From NCBI GenBank assembly GCA_964438705.1, contig CAYTKQ010000024.1:1-45471 (forward strand): 45,471 nt of DNA. The letters run 5' to 3'. Below, piece by piece: positions 1-7,556 of the stretch. Under the pieces are notes generated by a model. The model made no database searches. It saw only the letters and a list, made by a program, of their open reading frames with translations, and had not been told where the DNA came from. A program made the position numbers and the translations under genes. Source of the DNA: Christensenella sp964438705 (GTDB lineage: Bacteria > Bacillota > Clostridia > Christensenellales > Christensenellaceae). Within the stretch, counting starts at the first letter, position 1, and the number at the start of each line of letters is the position of its first letter.

Positions 1-486
1 CGATACGTTGAGGATCGTGGCAATCGTGAGCCATGCGAGATAGGGAAGCAGCATATAGAACACTGCCCGTTCTGTGCGAAACACCCGCAACAGGATAATG
101 ACGAGGTTCACGATCATCGCGCCCATCACGACGAGCGCCCACGCCGGGGAATACAGCAGGAAAAACACGGGCGACCACAGCGCGTTCAGCACGAGGTTAA
201 TGATCAGCCCGATGACAACGGGCGTTTGAACATGCCTGCGGGAGGCAATGTGCGCAAACGAGATCGCGAGCAGCACATAGAGGGGCGTCCACACCGCGCC
301 GAACACCCAAGGAGGCGGCTGGATGGGCGAGAGCACAAGGTTTGCGTACCATGCGCTCGTTGTATCTGTCGCCAAGCTTGCCACCACTGCCGTCACAATA
401 GTCCCCGCAATCGCGGCTATTGTGCGTAAAATGCGGCGCTGTTTGATTTTTTTATCACTTTCCATACTGCAATCCATTACAGACAT
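1..486 (-). CDS. TspO/MBR family membrane protein, second paralogue (3' end outside window)
   Basis: Reading the minus strand from the ATG at 486 gives an open frame of 162 codons that runs off the window, so the C-terminus is missing. The protein begins MSVMDCSMESDKK and shows TspO signatures: PPPWVFGAVWTPLY around residues 57-70 and NALWSPVFFLLYSP around residues 102-115, with about five hydrophobic segments. TspO/MBR proteins are small five-helix membrane proteins that bind porphyrins and other hydrophobic ligands; the role in this anaerobe is unknown. A strong AGGAGG site lies just upstream of the start. It follows another tspO gene on the same strand after 15 nt, so the two are probably co-transcribed. 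Family assignment is confident; function is not. Confidence 0.85.
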   Translation of the reverse strand, partial: MSVMDCSMESDKKIKQRRILRTIAAIAGTIVTAVVASLATDTTSAWYANLVLSPIQPPPWVFGAVWTPLYVLLAISFAHIASRRHVQTPVVIGLIINLVLNALWSPVFFLLYSPAWALVVMGAMIVNLVIILLRVFRTERAVFYMLLPYLAWLTIATILNVS

Positions 487-501
487 CTCTATTTCCTCCT
501 T

Positions 502-996
502 TTAATTGAGCGCAATGATCGCGGCGTTGAGATAGATCGCAAAGCACAGCCATGCAATATATGGGATCATCATGTACGCGGCCTCTTTGCTGATCTTTTT
601 TGTATTCATAAACAACAGCGCGGCATTTATAACCGTCGCAATGGCGACCAGAAGCCCCGCAATCGGGCTTTTGAGCAGGAAAAACGCGGGCGACCACATT
701 GCGCCAAGGAAAATATTGATGATATAGCCGATGTGGATGCCTTTTGTGATTTTGGGGTTCAGAATGGAAATGACAAACGAGCACCCCATCAGGATATAGA
801 GGGTCGTCCATACGATGCCGAATACCGCATAGGGCGGATGAACAGGGGACAATGTGAGGCCCATGAACCACGGAGAATCTGTTTTTAAAGACATCAGAGC
901 AAGGCCGGAGCCCTCGCCTGTCGCAAAGATCGCCACGACGACCTGCCAAATTTTTTTCTTGTCCATCGCTTCGCCGGTGAACGGATTGTGCATCAT
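502..996 (-). CDS. TspO/MBR family membrane protein, first paralogue
   Basis: The 164-residue protein has the TspO pattern: PPYAVFGIVWTTLYIL around residues 55-70 and GAMWSPAFFLLKSP around 102-115, with five likely transmembrane helices. The start is placed at the ATG at 996 because an AGGAG lies 9 nt upstream; the longer frame from a TTG at 1014 would contain that ribosome site. TspO proteins bind tetrapyrroles or sterol-like ligands in the membrane. The gene is immediately upstream of a second, diverged tspO, and is divergent from the S-component/coaX operon that starts at 1219. A tandem pair is less usual than a single copy. No cofactor-synthesis gene next to it hints at the ligand. Confidence 0.88.
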   Translation of the reverse strand: MMHNPFTGEAMDKKKIWQVVVAIFATGEGSGLALMSLKTDSPWFMGLTLSPVHPPYAVFGIVWTTLYILMGCSFVISILNPKITKGIHIGYIINIFLGAMWSPAFFLLKSPIAGLLVAIATVINAALLFMNTKKISKEAAYMMIPYIAWLCFAIYLNAAIIALN

Positions 997-1060
997 AAAA
1001 ATCCACTCCTTCAAACAAATTCAGGCAAGAGCGTCCATCCTGTGTTTTTCGCCGATATCC

Positions 1061-1090
1061 TTGCAAAACGTCACGCAACACTGGTATAAT
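1061..1090 (+). promoter_or_regulatory. Promoter of the S-component/coaX operon
   Basis: TTGCAA at 1061-1066 and TATAAT at 1085-1090 are 18 bp apart, and a TG sits one base upstream of the -10 (extended -10). Transcription would start near 1097, leaving a leader of about 120 nt before the ATG at 1219. Confidence 0.7.
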
Positions 1091-1111
1091 GGCTTCATGA
1101 TGAAAACTCGT

Positions 1112-1188
1112 CCTGACGGCATTTTGATACCCTGAAAGCCGTACGGGCAAACCGGGTCTTTCACATAAATTTTGCTGAGTAGGGTATC
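1112..1188 (+). promoter_or_regulatory. Candidate H-type pseudoknot in the 5' leader (possible riboswitch)
   Basis: CCTGACGGC (1112-1120) pairs with GCCGTACGGG (1138-1147) with one bulged A. The 17-nt loop holds GATACCCT (1126-1133), which is perfectly complementary to AGGGTATC (1181-1188). The two helices together make an H-type pseudoknot with loops of 5, 4 and 33 nt, ending about 20 nt before the GGAGG at 1209-1213. CGGGT (1153-1157) can also pair with ACCCG (1201-1205), offering an alternative fold near the ribosome site. It does not match the riboswitch consensus sequences I can recall. The fold is inferred by eye. Confidence 0.45.
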
Positions 1189-1218
1189 CGCATTGCCGGA
1201 ACCCGAGCGGAGGTAGTT

Positions 1219-1812
1219 ATGAAAACAAAAACACGGACCTTGACCTTGACGGCAATTCTTGTTGCCATCACGCTGCTTTTCGGCTTTACGCCCATCGGCT
1301 ATATCCAAACGCCGTTTGGGATCGTGATCACGCTGATGTGCCTGCCGGTCATCATCGGCACGCTGACGCTGGGCTGGAAAGCGGGGGTCGCGCTCGCCGC
1401 TCTTTTTGCGATCACCAGCATCGCAAAGATCCCCACGGACGTATTCGGGCCGACGCTTCTTGCGTATAATCCGGTGATGCTGATGGTGAACATCATTGTG
1501 CCGCGGCTGCTGATCCCTTTTGTGGCGGCGTTCGTATACAGGGCGGTGCGCTTCAAAAAGGAAATCGTGAATGTCGGTGTTGCGGCCGTTGCAGGGTCGC
1601 TTACGAACACGGTGCTGTATCTTTCGTTCCTGTACGCGTTTTTTTCAACGATCATCGCGGGGGCGGTCATTTTGTCGGTGGCGCTTTTGAACGGCATCAT
1701 CGAGGCGGTGGTGGCAGGGCTTTTATGCCCGCCGATCGTGCGCGCGCTGAAAAAATCGGTACCGGCTTTGGGAAGCCTCACGCCGACCACAAAAAAGGAG
1801 ATCACGCAATAG
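1219..1812 (+). CDS. ECF transporter S component, probably for pantothenate
   Basis: This 197-residue hydrophobic protein has about six membrane segments and the MCLPVIIGTLTLGWKAG stretch near residues 40-56, typical of energy-coupling-factor substrate-capture (S) subunits. Such proteins bind a vitamin and work with a shared EcfT/EcfA module, which is not in this window. The gene touches coaX, which makes the first step of CoA from pantothenate, so a PanT-like role is the natural inference; the ligand cannot be read from sequence. A GGAGG ends 5 nt before the ATG. The promoter and structured leader upstream suggest regulation in the 5' UTR. Confidence 0.8.
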   Translation: MKTKTRTLTLTAILVAITLLFGFTPIGYIQTPFGIVITLMCLPVIIGTLTLGWKAGVALAALFAITSIAKIPTDVFGPTLLAYNPVMLMVNIIVPRLLIPFVAAFVYRAVRFKKEIVNVGVAAVAGSLTNTVLYLSFLYAFFSTIIAGAVILSVALLNGIIEAVVAGLLCPPIVRALKKSVPALGSLTPTTKKEITQ

Positions 1813-2574
1813 ATGATATTTGTAATGGATGTGGGCAACACGAACATCAAATGCGGCATGTTTGAGGGCAACGTTCTGGTGCACTCCTTTCGCATGGCGA
1901 CGGACATCGACGCGACATCGGATCAGTATGGCATTCGTATGATCCAGTTTTTTGATTATTTGGACAGGACGACAACGGACGTGGACGGCATCATCATTTC
2001 GTCCGTCATCCCGTCCATCAACTATACGCTCGAGCACACATCGCGCGAATATTTCAAAAAAAAGCCGATGTTTGTGGGACCGGGCATCAAAACGGGGATC
2101 AATATTAAGTACGATAACCCCAAGGAGCTCGGCACGGACCGCATCGTGAACGCAGTGGCGGCGTTCGAGCTGTTCGGCGGGCCTGTCATCACCATTGATT
2201 TCGGCACGGCGACGAGCTTTGGGGCGATCTCGCAAAAGGGAGATTTTCTGGGCGGGGCAATCTGCCCGGGGCTGCGGATCGCTTCGGACGCGCTCACCGA
2301 TAATGCGGCAAAGCTGCCGCGCATTGAGCTGAATCGCCCTGATACGGTGATCAACAAGACGACGGTATCCTCTATGCAGGCGGGTATCATCTATGGCTAC
2401 ATGGGGCAGGTGCAATATATCGTGGAAAAAATGAAGGCGGAAATGGGCGGCGCGAAGGTCGTGGCGACAGGCGGGTTTTCCGGGCTGATCGCGCAGGAAA
2501 CAAACTGCATCGACGAGATCATTCCTACGCTCACGCTCATTGGCCTGAATAAGATTTATATGAAGAATTGCTAA
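1813..2574 (+). CDS. coaX: Type III pantothenate kinase
   Basis: CoaX phosphorylates pantothenate with ATP, the first committed step of coenzyme A synthesis, in the cytoplasm. The 253-residue protein has the ASKHA-fold phosphate motif DVGNTNIKCGMF near its N-terminus, the GPGIKTG segment around residue 95, LGTDRIVNA around residue 110 with the catalytic aspartate, and ITIDFGTATSFG around residue 127. Length is normal for type III kinases, which are feedback-insensitive and need a monovalent cation. The ATG directly follows the TAG of the S-component gene, so translation is probably coupled; an AGGAG lies in the end of that gene. hom follows after 11 nt. Confidence 0.95.
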   Translation: MIFVMDVGNTNIKCGMFEGNVLVHSFRMATDIDATSDQYGIRMIQFFDYLDRTTTDVDGIIISSVIPSINYTLEHTSREYFKKKPMFVGPGIKTGINIKYDNPKELGTDRIVNAVAAFELFGGPVITIDFGTATSFGAISQKGDFLGGAICPGLRIASDALTDNAAKLPRIELNRPDTVINKTTVSSMQAGIIYGYMGQVQYIVEKMKAEMGGAKVVATGGFSGLIAQETNCIDEIIPTLTLIGLNKIYMKNC

Positions 2575-2585
2575 AGGAGTTTGTG

Positions 2586-3863
2586 ATGAAGGACGTAAAA
2601 GTGGCGATCCTCGGAATGGGGACGGTCGGCGGCGGTATCTATGAGCTGATCGAGCAGGAGCAAAAGAACATCGAGCATAAGGACGGGATTCGTCTGACGG
2701 TCAAAAAGACGCTTGCTTTAAATTATGCGGTGGATGTGCCGGAGGAAAAAAAGGCGAAGGACATCGACGAGATTTTAAACGACCCGGAGATCACGGTGGT
2801 CGCGGAGGTGATGGGCGGCCTAAAGCCGGCAAAGGAATTCATCATACGCGCGCTTGAGGCGGGCAAGACGGTGGTTTCGGCAAACAAGGATATGATCTCG
2901 CAGAACTGGCCCGACCTCGAGGCGGCGGCAAAGCGCGGCGGCGTGGGCTTCTATTTCGAGGCGGCTGTGGGCGGGGGCATCCCCATCCTGCGGGCATTGA
3001 ACGATTCCATGCAGGCCAACACCATCAATGAGGTATACGGCATCGTCAATGGGACGACGAACTATATCCTCACCAAGATGGACGACGAGGGCCGCGATTT
3101 TGAGGATGTGCTCAAGGAAGCGCAGGCGCTCGGCTATGCGGAGGCCAACCCGGAGAGCGACGTGGAAGGTTACGACGCGCGTTATAAGCTTTCCATCCTC
3201 GCTTCGATGGCGTTTCACGCGCGTGTGCCCGTGGACAAAATTTACTGTGAGGGCATTACGAAGATTTCCAAGACGGATATTGAGATCGGACGGGAGCTCG
3301 GTTATGTGGTGAAGCTGCTTGCCATCGGCAAGAAGGACGCGGACGGCGTGATCGAGGCGCGCGTTCACCCCACGATGATCCATAAGGATCACCCGCTTGC
3401 GAACATCAAGGGGTCTTTTAACGCGATATTCATCAATGGAAGCGCGGTGGGCGAAATGATGTGGTACGGCAAGGGCGCGGGCGATTTTCCGACGGCGAGC
3501 GCACTTGTTTCGGACATGGTCTACGCGGTGCACAACATGGAGCATCCGCGCTATGCGACGTTTGAAAACAGCTATGACGCGGACAAGGTGCGCTTCAGCG
3601 ACAACTGGATCACCGAATACTTCGTGCGCACCATCGTGGCGGATAAGCCGGGTGTGCTCGCAAAGATCGCGGGCATCTTCGGAAAGCATGATGTGAGCAT
3701 CGAAAGCGTCATTCAGAAGGGCGCGAAGGAAGGCGAGGACTGTGCGCCGCTGATTTTGGTGACGCATAAGGCGCGTGAAAAAGACCTGCAAAAGGCAATC
3801 GAGGAGATCAAGCAGATCGACGCTGTGGTCGCCATCCCAAGCTGCATCCGGGTGGAAAAATAA
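2586..3863 (+). CDS. hom: Homoserine dehydrogenase with C-terminal ACT domain
   Basis: Hom reduces aspartate semialdehyde to homoserine with NAD(P)H, the branch step to threonine and methionine. The 425-residue protein has the Rossmann motif GMGTVGGG near residues 10-17, SANKDMIS near residue 100, the conserved GIVNGTTNYILT around residue 150, and the catalytic region ANPESDVEGYDARYK near 192-206. The last 80 residues form an ACT domain (ADKPGVLAKIAGIFG) expected to bind an amino acid effector, usually threonine. The start at 2586 is set by AAAGGAG just upstream; a longer frame from 2568 would overlap coaX. No thrB or thrC follows. Confidence 0.96.
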   Translation: MKDVKVAILGMGTVGGGIYELIEQEQKNIEHKDGIRLTVKKTLALNYAVDVPEEKKAKDIDEILNDPEITVVAEVMGGLKPAKEFIIRALEAGKTVVSANKDMISQNWPDLEAAAKRGGVGFYFEAAVGGGIPILRALNDSMQANTINEVYGIVNGTTNYILTKMDDEGRDFEDVLKEAQALGYAEANPESDVEGYDARYKLSILASMAFHARVPVDKIYCEGITKISKTDIEIGRELGYVVKLLAIGKKDADGVIEARVHPTMIHKDHPLANIKGSFNAIFINGSAVGEMMWYGKGAGDFPTASALVSDMVYAVHNMEHPRYATFENSYDADKVRFSDNWITEYFVRTIVADKPGVLAKIAGIFGKHDVSIESVIQKGAKEGEDCAPLILVTHKAREKDLQKAIEEIKQIDAVVAIPSCIRVEK

Positions 3864-3914
3864 GGGACATATGGCGCGTTGGGGAGTTTGCCCCACAGCC
3901 GGAAGGAGAAAACA

Positions 3915-4487
3915 ATGGATTTGACGTGGTTATGGATTTTGATCGGCGTGGTCGCGGCAATCATACTGATCATCGTGATTTGGTATATCGCTGCGTACAA
4001 CAACTTTATCAAGATGAAAAACAGCATCGAGGAAGCGTTTGCGACCATCGATGTGTATCTGAAAAAGCGGTTTGACCTGATTCCCAATCTGGTGGAGACA
4101 GTGAAGGGCTATGCCGAGCATGAAAAGGGCACGCTCGAGCAGGTGACGGCGGCGCGCAGCAGTGTGGCAAACAGCTCCACGACGGAGGAGCGCCTCGCAA
4201 ACGAGAACATTCTTTCGGGAACGCTGCGCAGCCTGTTTGCGGTCGCGGAGGCGTATCCTGATCTGAAGGCCAACACCAACTTCCTCGATTTGCAGAACCA
4301 GCTCAACATGGTGGAAACGGATATTGCCAACGCGCGCAAATACTATAACGCGAACGTGCGGATGTTCAACACCAAGCTGGACACCATTCCCACGAAATAC
4401 ATCGCGCGCAAGCAGGGCTTCAAAAAGCAGCCGATGTATGAGGTTTCAAACGAGGGTGAGCGCGAGAACGTGAAGGTGCAATTCTAA
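3915..4487 (+). CDS. lemA: LemA family protein
   Basis: This 190-residue protein has one N-terminal transmembrane helix (about residues 4-26), a short YNNFIKMKNSIEEAFATIDVYLKKRFDLIPNL-type segment in which the LKKRFDLIPNLV motif is diagnostic, and a coiled helical domain after it. LemA proteins sit in the membrane with the helical bundle outside; their function is not settled. GGAAGGAG precedes the ATG at 3915; the frame is open back to 3879 but has no ribosome site there. It pairs with a DUF2207 membrane protein after a hairpin, a neighbourhood common for the family. Confidence 0.93.
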   Translation: MDLTWLWILIGVVAAIILIIVIWYIAAYNNFIKMKNSIEEAFATIDVYLKKRFDLIPNLVETVKGYAEHEKGTLEQVTAARSSVANSSTTEERLANENILSGTLRSLFAVAEAYPDLKANTNFLDLQNQLNMVETDIANARKYYNANVRMFNTKLDTIPTKYIARKQGFKKQPMYEVSNEGERENVKVQF

Positions 4488-4490
4488 AAT

Positions 4491-4520
4491 CAAAAGCCGC
4501 GGCCTCTGGCTGCGGCTTTT
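4491..4520 (+). terminator. Hairpin terminator/attenuator between lemA and the DUF2207 gene
   Basis: AAAAGCCGC and GCGGCTTTT form a 9-bp stem around an 11-12-nt loop and end in four T. It lies only 15 nt before the next start, so it probably lowers rather than blocks downstream expression. Confidence 0.65.
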
Positions 4521-4534
4521 ATGCAAGGGGAGTT

Positions 4535-6427
4535 ATGAAAAAATTATTTTTGATCGTTGTGGCGCTGTTCGTGCTGCTCGTTCCCGCGGCGGGGTTTGCG
4601 GTCGAAACAAACAACAACTACATCATCAAGGACTATCACCGCGAGATCACGGTGCACGAAAATAATACCTACAGTATCGAGGACACGATGACGGTGGAGT
4701 GGCTCGAGCCGATGCACGGATTGCTGGTGAAGGTGCCTAAGACGGCGGAAATTTCGCGTAAATACGACGGGAGGACCTACGACGACAAGTACCAGATTCT
4801 GATTAGCGACGTATTTGCGGACGGACAATTTGATACGGAGACGGAGAACGGGACGCTGCTCATTAAAATGGGCAATCCGGACGCGTATGTAACGGGTACG
4901 CAGACCTATCATTTTGGATATAATTTTGATCCGGGCGACGACGGGCACACGGAGTTCGACGAGTTTTATTTTAATCTTGTGGATCCGCTGTGGGAAGGGC
5001 CAATCGAGCATTTTTCGTTTAAAATCAATATGCCAAAGGAGTTTGACCCCAAGGCTGTTGGTTTTTCGACGGGAAGGTATGGCACATCCGGTTATAATGA
5101 GGACGCGCTTAAATTCCAAATAGATGGAACGACGATTACGGGCGAAGTTGTACAGAAGATGGCACCCCGCGAGGGCGTGAACATCAATATTCAGTTGCCG
5201 GAGGGCTATTATGTGGGCGCGCGCACCACGCAGGGAATGCGTACGCCGGCGTTCATCGTCGCGGGTGTGATGGTCATCATCGCGCTGCTGCTGGCGGTCA
5301 GCAACGACAAGCGCAAAAAAGAAGTGGAAACGGTGGAATTCAACCCGCCCGAGGGAATGAACCCGGCGGATGTGGGCTGCATCATCGATGGGATCGTGGA
5401 GGACAAGGACGCGGTGTCCCTGCTCATTTACTGGGCGGATCAGGGATATATTGAGATTCATCAAAGTGACAAAAACAACCTGTCCTTCAAACGCTTGAAG
5501 CCGCTGCCCGAAACGGCGAATGATTATGAAGGCATTTTGTTCAACAAGATGTTTGGAACGGGCGACACCATCAGCACGGAGGAGATGAAATACGAATTCG
5601 CTTCCACCATCGCGGCGGTGAAGGAACGTGTCAAAAGTAAATTTGACAGGGATGAGAATCGTGTGTTTACCAAAAAATCGTTGCTGCGAAAGCAAGTGCT
5701 CGGCGCACTTTCGGCGCTGCCCGTTGCTGCGATGATCGGTATATCGATTTGGATGAACGAGTTCGATGTTCTTTTGGCGCTGATCGCTGTCGGGGCCGCA
5801 TGGATATTTGGATGGGTTGTGGCATCGATGTTGGGGACCAATATCGATAAATGGAAGTCTGAAAAGCTGGCAACGCGCACCGGTTCGATGGTAGTATGGA
5901 TTTTGCTGACAGCCGTCTATTTGTTTGTCGTGTGGCTGTTTGCACGGGAGGCGTTTGGCTTTACGGTGTTCATACCCATGGCGGCTACGGTGCTCGTAAT
6001 GTTGATTGCCGCAGGGCAGCGGCGCAGAACGGAGCAGGGCGCGCAATGGGCCGGACGCATCCTCGGACTCAAGCACTTCATCGAAACGGTAGAAGCAGAT
6101 AAGATCAAGATGATGGTAGAGGAAGACCCGCAGTATTTTTACCATATCCTGCCCTATGCTTATGTGCTAGGCGTAACAGACAAGTGGGCGAAGCAGTTCG
6201 AGCGCATCGCCATTGAGCCGCCCAACTGGTATTATGGCTACGACGGTTCTCTGTTTACGACAATCTGGTTCACCAGTATGCTTACCCGCTCGATGTATTA
6301 TACGCAGGCGAATATGGTCATGACCAAATCATCCGGCGGAGGCGGCGGCATCGGCGGCGGAGGTGGCTTCTCGGGCGGCGGCTTTTCGGGCGGCGGTTTC
6401 GGCGGAGGCGGAGGCGGAGGCTGGTGA
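4535..6427 (+). CDS. DUF2207 domain membrane protein with glycine-rich tail
   Basis: This 630-residue protein has a signal peptide (residues 1-22), an extracellular beta-rich domain of about 215 residues, a transmembrane helix near 238-258, a cytoplasmic winged-helix-like region (VEFNPPEGMNPADVGCIIDG near 267), a cluster of further membrane helices at about 390-490, and a C-terminal tail made almost only of glycine, serine and phenylalanine (about 598-630, ending GGGGW). That architecture is DUF2207 (YciQ-like). These proteins often accompany LemA, as here, but their function is unknown. AAGGGGAG precedes the ATG. The glycine tail is encoded by GGC/GGA runs that also supply the next gene's ribosome site. 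Confidence 0.88.
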   Translation: MKKLFLIVVALFVLLVPAAGFAVETNNNYIIKDYHREITVHENNTYSIEDTMTVEWLEPMHGLLVKVPKTAEISRKYDGRTYDDKYQILISDVFADGQFDTETENGTLLIKMGNPDAYVTGTQTYHFGYNFDPGDDGHTEFDEFYFNLVDPLWEGPIEHFSFKINMPKEFDPKAVGFSTGRYGTSGYNEDALKFQIDGTTITGEVVQKMAPREGVNINIQLPEGYYVGARTTQGMRTPAFIVAGVMVIIALLLAVSNDKRKKEVETVEFNPPEGMNPADVGCIIDGIVEDKDAVSLLIYWADQGYIEIHQSDKNNLSFKRLKPLPETANDYEGILFNKMFGTGDTISTEEMKYEFASTIAAVKERVKSKFDRDENRVFTKKSLLRKQVLGALSALPVAAMIGISIWMNEFDVLLALIAVGAAWIFGWVVASMLGTNIDKWKSEKLATRTGSMVVWILLTAVYLFVVWLFAREAFGFTVFIPMAATVLVMLIAAGQRRRTEQGAQWAGRILGLKHFIETVEADKIKMMVEEDPQYFYHILPYAYVLGVTDKWAKQFERIAIEPPNWYYGYDGSLFTTIWFTSMLTRSMYYTQANMVMTKSSGGGGGIGGGGGFSGGGFSGGGFGGGGGGGW

Positions 6428-7161
6428 TGAACGGAACGGCACTCATTACGGGCGCGTCGCGCGGCATCGGCAGGGCGTGTGCGCTGGCGTTTGCAAAGGA
6501 AGGCTATTGCGTGGCGGCGAACTACCGTACACATGAAAAAGAGGCGCTTTCCCTGCGTGAGGAGATTCGCGCCATGGGAAGCGTGTGTGAGGTCTTTCAC
6601 GCGGACGTTGCGGATCGCGCACAGGTCGATGATATGGTGCGCGGGATACAGGACGTGTTCGGGCGGGTGGACGTACTCGTCAACAATGCGGGGATCGCGC
6701 AGCAAAAGCTGTTTTCCGACATCACGGACGGGGACTGGCAGCGTATGTTCGACGTGAACGTGAAGGGCATGTTCCACTGCGCACAGGCGGTGCTGCCCAT
6801 GATGATCGGTGCGAAGCGCGGTAGGATCGTCAATGTGTCCTCCATCTGGGGGATGGCGGGGGCGTCGTGCGAGGTGCATTATTCCGCTTCCAAGGCGGCG
6901 GTCATCGGCTTTACCAAGGCGCTCGCAAAGGAAGTGGGGCCGTCGGGCATACAGGTGAACTGCGTCGCGCCGGGGGTGGTCGATACGGACATGAACGCGC
7001 TGCTCGACGAGGGCGCGAGGGAGGCCCTGCGGGAGGAAACGCCTCTCGGGTGCATTGGAACGCCGGACGACATCGCCCAGACGATCCTGTTTTTGGCAAG
7101 TGAAAAGGCAAAATTTATCACGGGACAGATATTGAGTCCGAACGGCGGACTGGTTATTTAA
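6427..7161 (+). CDS. Short-chain dehydrogenase/reductase, FabG-like 3-oxoacyl-ACP reductase
   Basis: A 244-residue classical SDR. The NADP-binding motif TGASRGIG is at residues 8-15, NNAGIAQ near 86, and the catalytic set is Ser (NVSSIWG, about 138), Tyr-x-x-x-Lys (YSASK, about 151-155) with the upstream Asn. Most similar in pattern to FabG, which reduces 3-oxoacyl-ACP in fatty acid synthesis, but there are no other fab genes here, so another carbonyl substrate is possible. The ATG overlaps the preceding TGA by one base (TGATG); the GGAGG needed for initiation lies in the glycine-codon run of the upstream gene, so translation is coupled. Confidence 0.88.
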   Translation: MNGTALITGASRGIGRACALAFAKEGYCVAANYRTHEKEALSLREEIRAMGSVCEVFHADVADRAQVDDMVRGIQDVFGRVDVLVNNAGIAQQKLFSDITDGDWQRMFDVNVKGMFHCAQAVLPMMIGAKRGRIVNVSSIWGMAGASCEVHYSASKAAVIGFTKALAKEVGPSGIQVNCVAPGVVDTDMNALLDEGAREALREETPLGCIGTPDDIAQTILFLASEKAKFITGQILSPNGGLVI

Positions 7162-7165
7162 GAAT

Positions 7166-7501
7166 GTGATGATTGCCGGCGAATCGGCGGGATGCAAGCA
7201 TTGAAGCGAATGCCTAGTTGCAAGCGCCGACCTCCCGGGGACGCGGCGTGTTTTTGCAAAAGCAAGGCCAAAGCACCTGTGCCGCCGCTCCGTGTTCCGG
7301 GCGCGTCGGAGAGAAACAAATCTCTAAGCGCCCTGCACAAGGCCCCGTCCGTCGGCATCTTGCAACAGGCTACGCTCTACGGTGTATCAAGGTCGGTGGG
7401 AGATGTTTTCCGTAGCGCGAGTTTCGATTGCGAAGCAATTGCTGTTTGAAGCGCGGGAAAATATCTTCCACCGGCTCCGCCGATTCGCCGGATAAAATCA
7501 C
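7166..7501 (+). other. 336-nt structured element: candidate non-coding RNA or foldback repeat
   Basis: No convincing gene lies between 7162 and 7556. The stretch is closed by a perfect 15-nt inverted pair, CCGGCGAATCGGCGG (7176-7190) with its complement at 7477-7491, extended by GTGAT (7166-7170) and ATCAC (7497-7501). Inside, helix 2 joins 7217-7240 to 7343-7366 (GTTGCAAG, GCCGAC and CGGGG blocks, each matched), and encloses GCGGCG/CGCCGC (7243-7248/7283-7288), TTGC/GCAA (7254-7265) and GGGCGC/GCGCCC (7299-7304/7328-7333). Helix 3 joins 7395-7418 to 7451-7472, with an ATTGC/GCAAT tip. So many nested helices point to a folded RNA, or to a mobile foldback element; the strand is assumed from the flanking genes. 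Confidence 0.5.
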
Positions 7502-7517
7502 ATAACAAATCATTATG

Positions 7518-7534
7518 GAATCGGCGGCGCCGAT
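7518..7534 (+). promoter_or_regulatory. Alternative-pairing hairpin just before the metY ribosome site
   Basis: GAATCGGCGG (7518-7527) repeats the left arm of the upstream element (7181-7190), so it can compete for the same partner (7477-7486). It also forms its own hairpin, ATCGGC-GGC-GCCGAT (7520-7534), 7 nt before the AGGAGG at 7542-7547. Regulation of metY translation is an inference. Confidence 0.4.
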
Positions 7535-7556
7535 GTCCTATAGGAGGAATGAACAC

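Noticed and set aside
4544..6145. 533-codon open frame opposite the DUF2207 gene
   Set aside because: It is the antisense shadow of a gene with signal peptide, membrane helices and family features; no ribosome site or domain.
7192..7449. 85-codon open frame inside the structured element before metY
   Set aside because: The frame is interrupted in meaning by many helices, lacks a ribosome site and resembles no protein; the base pairing explains the sequence better.
7166..7501. Transposon-derived MITE as the definite identity of the element
   Set aside because: Terminal inverted repeats fit, but no clear target-site duplication is visible at the flanks and a single window cannot show copy number; left open.
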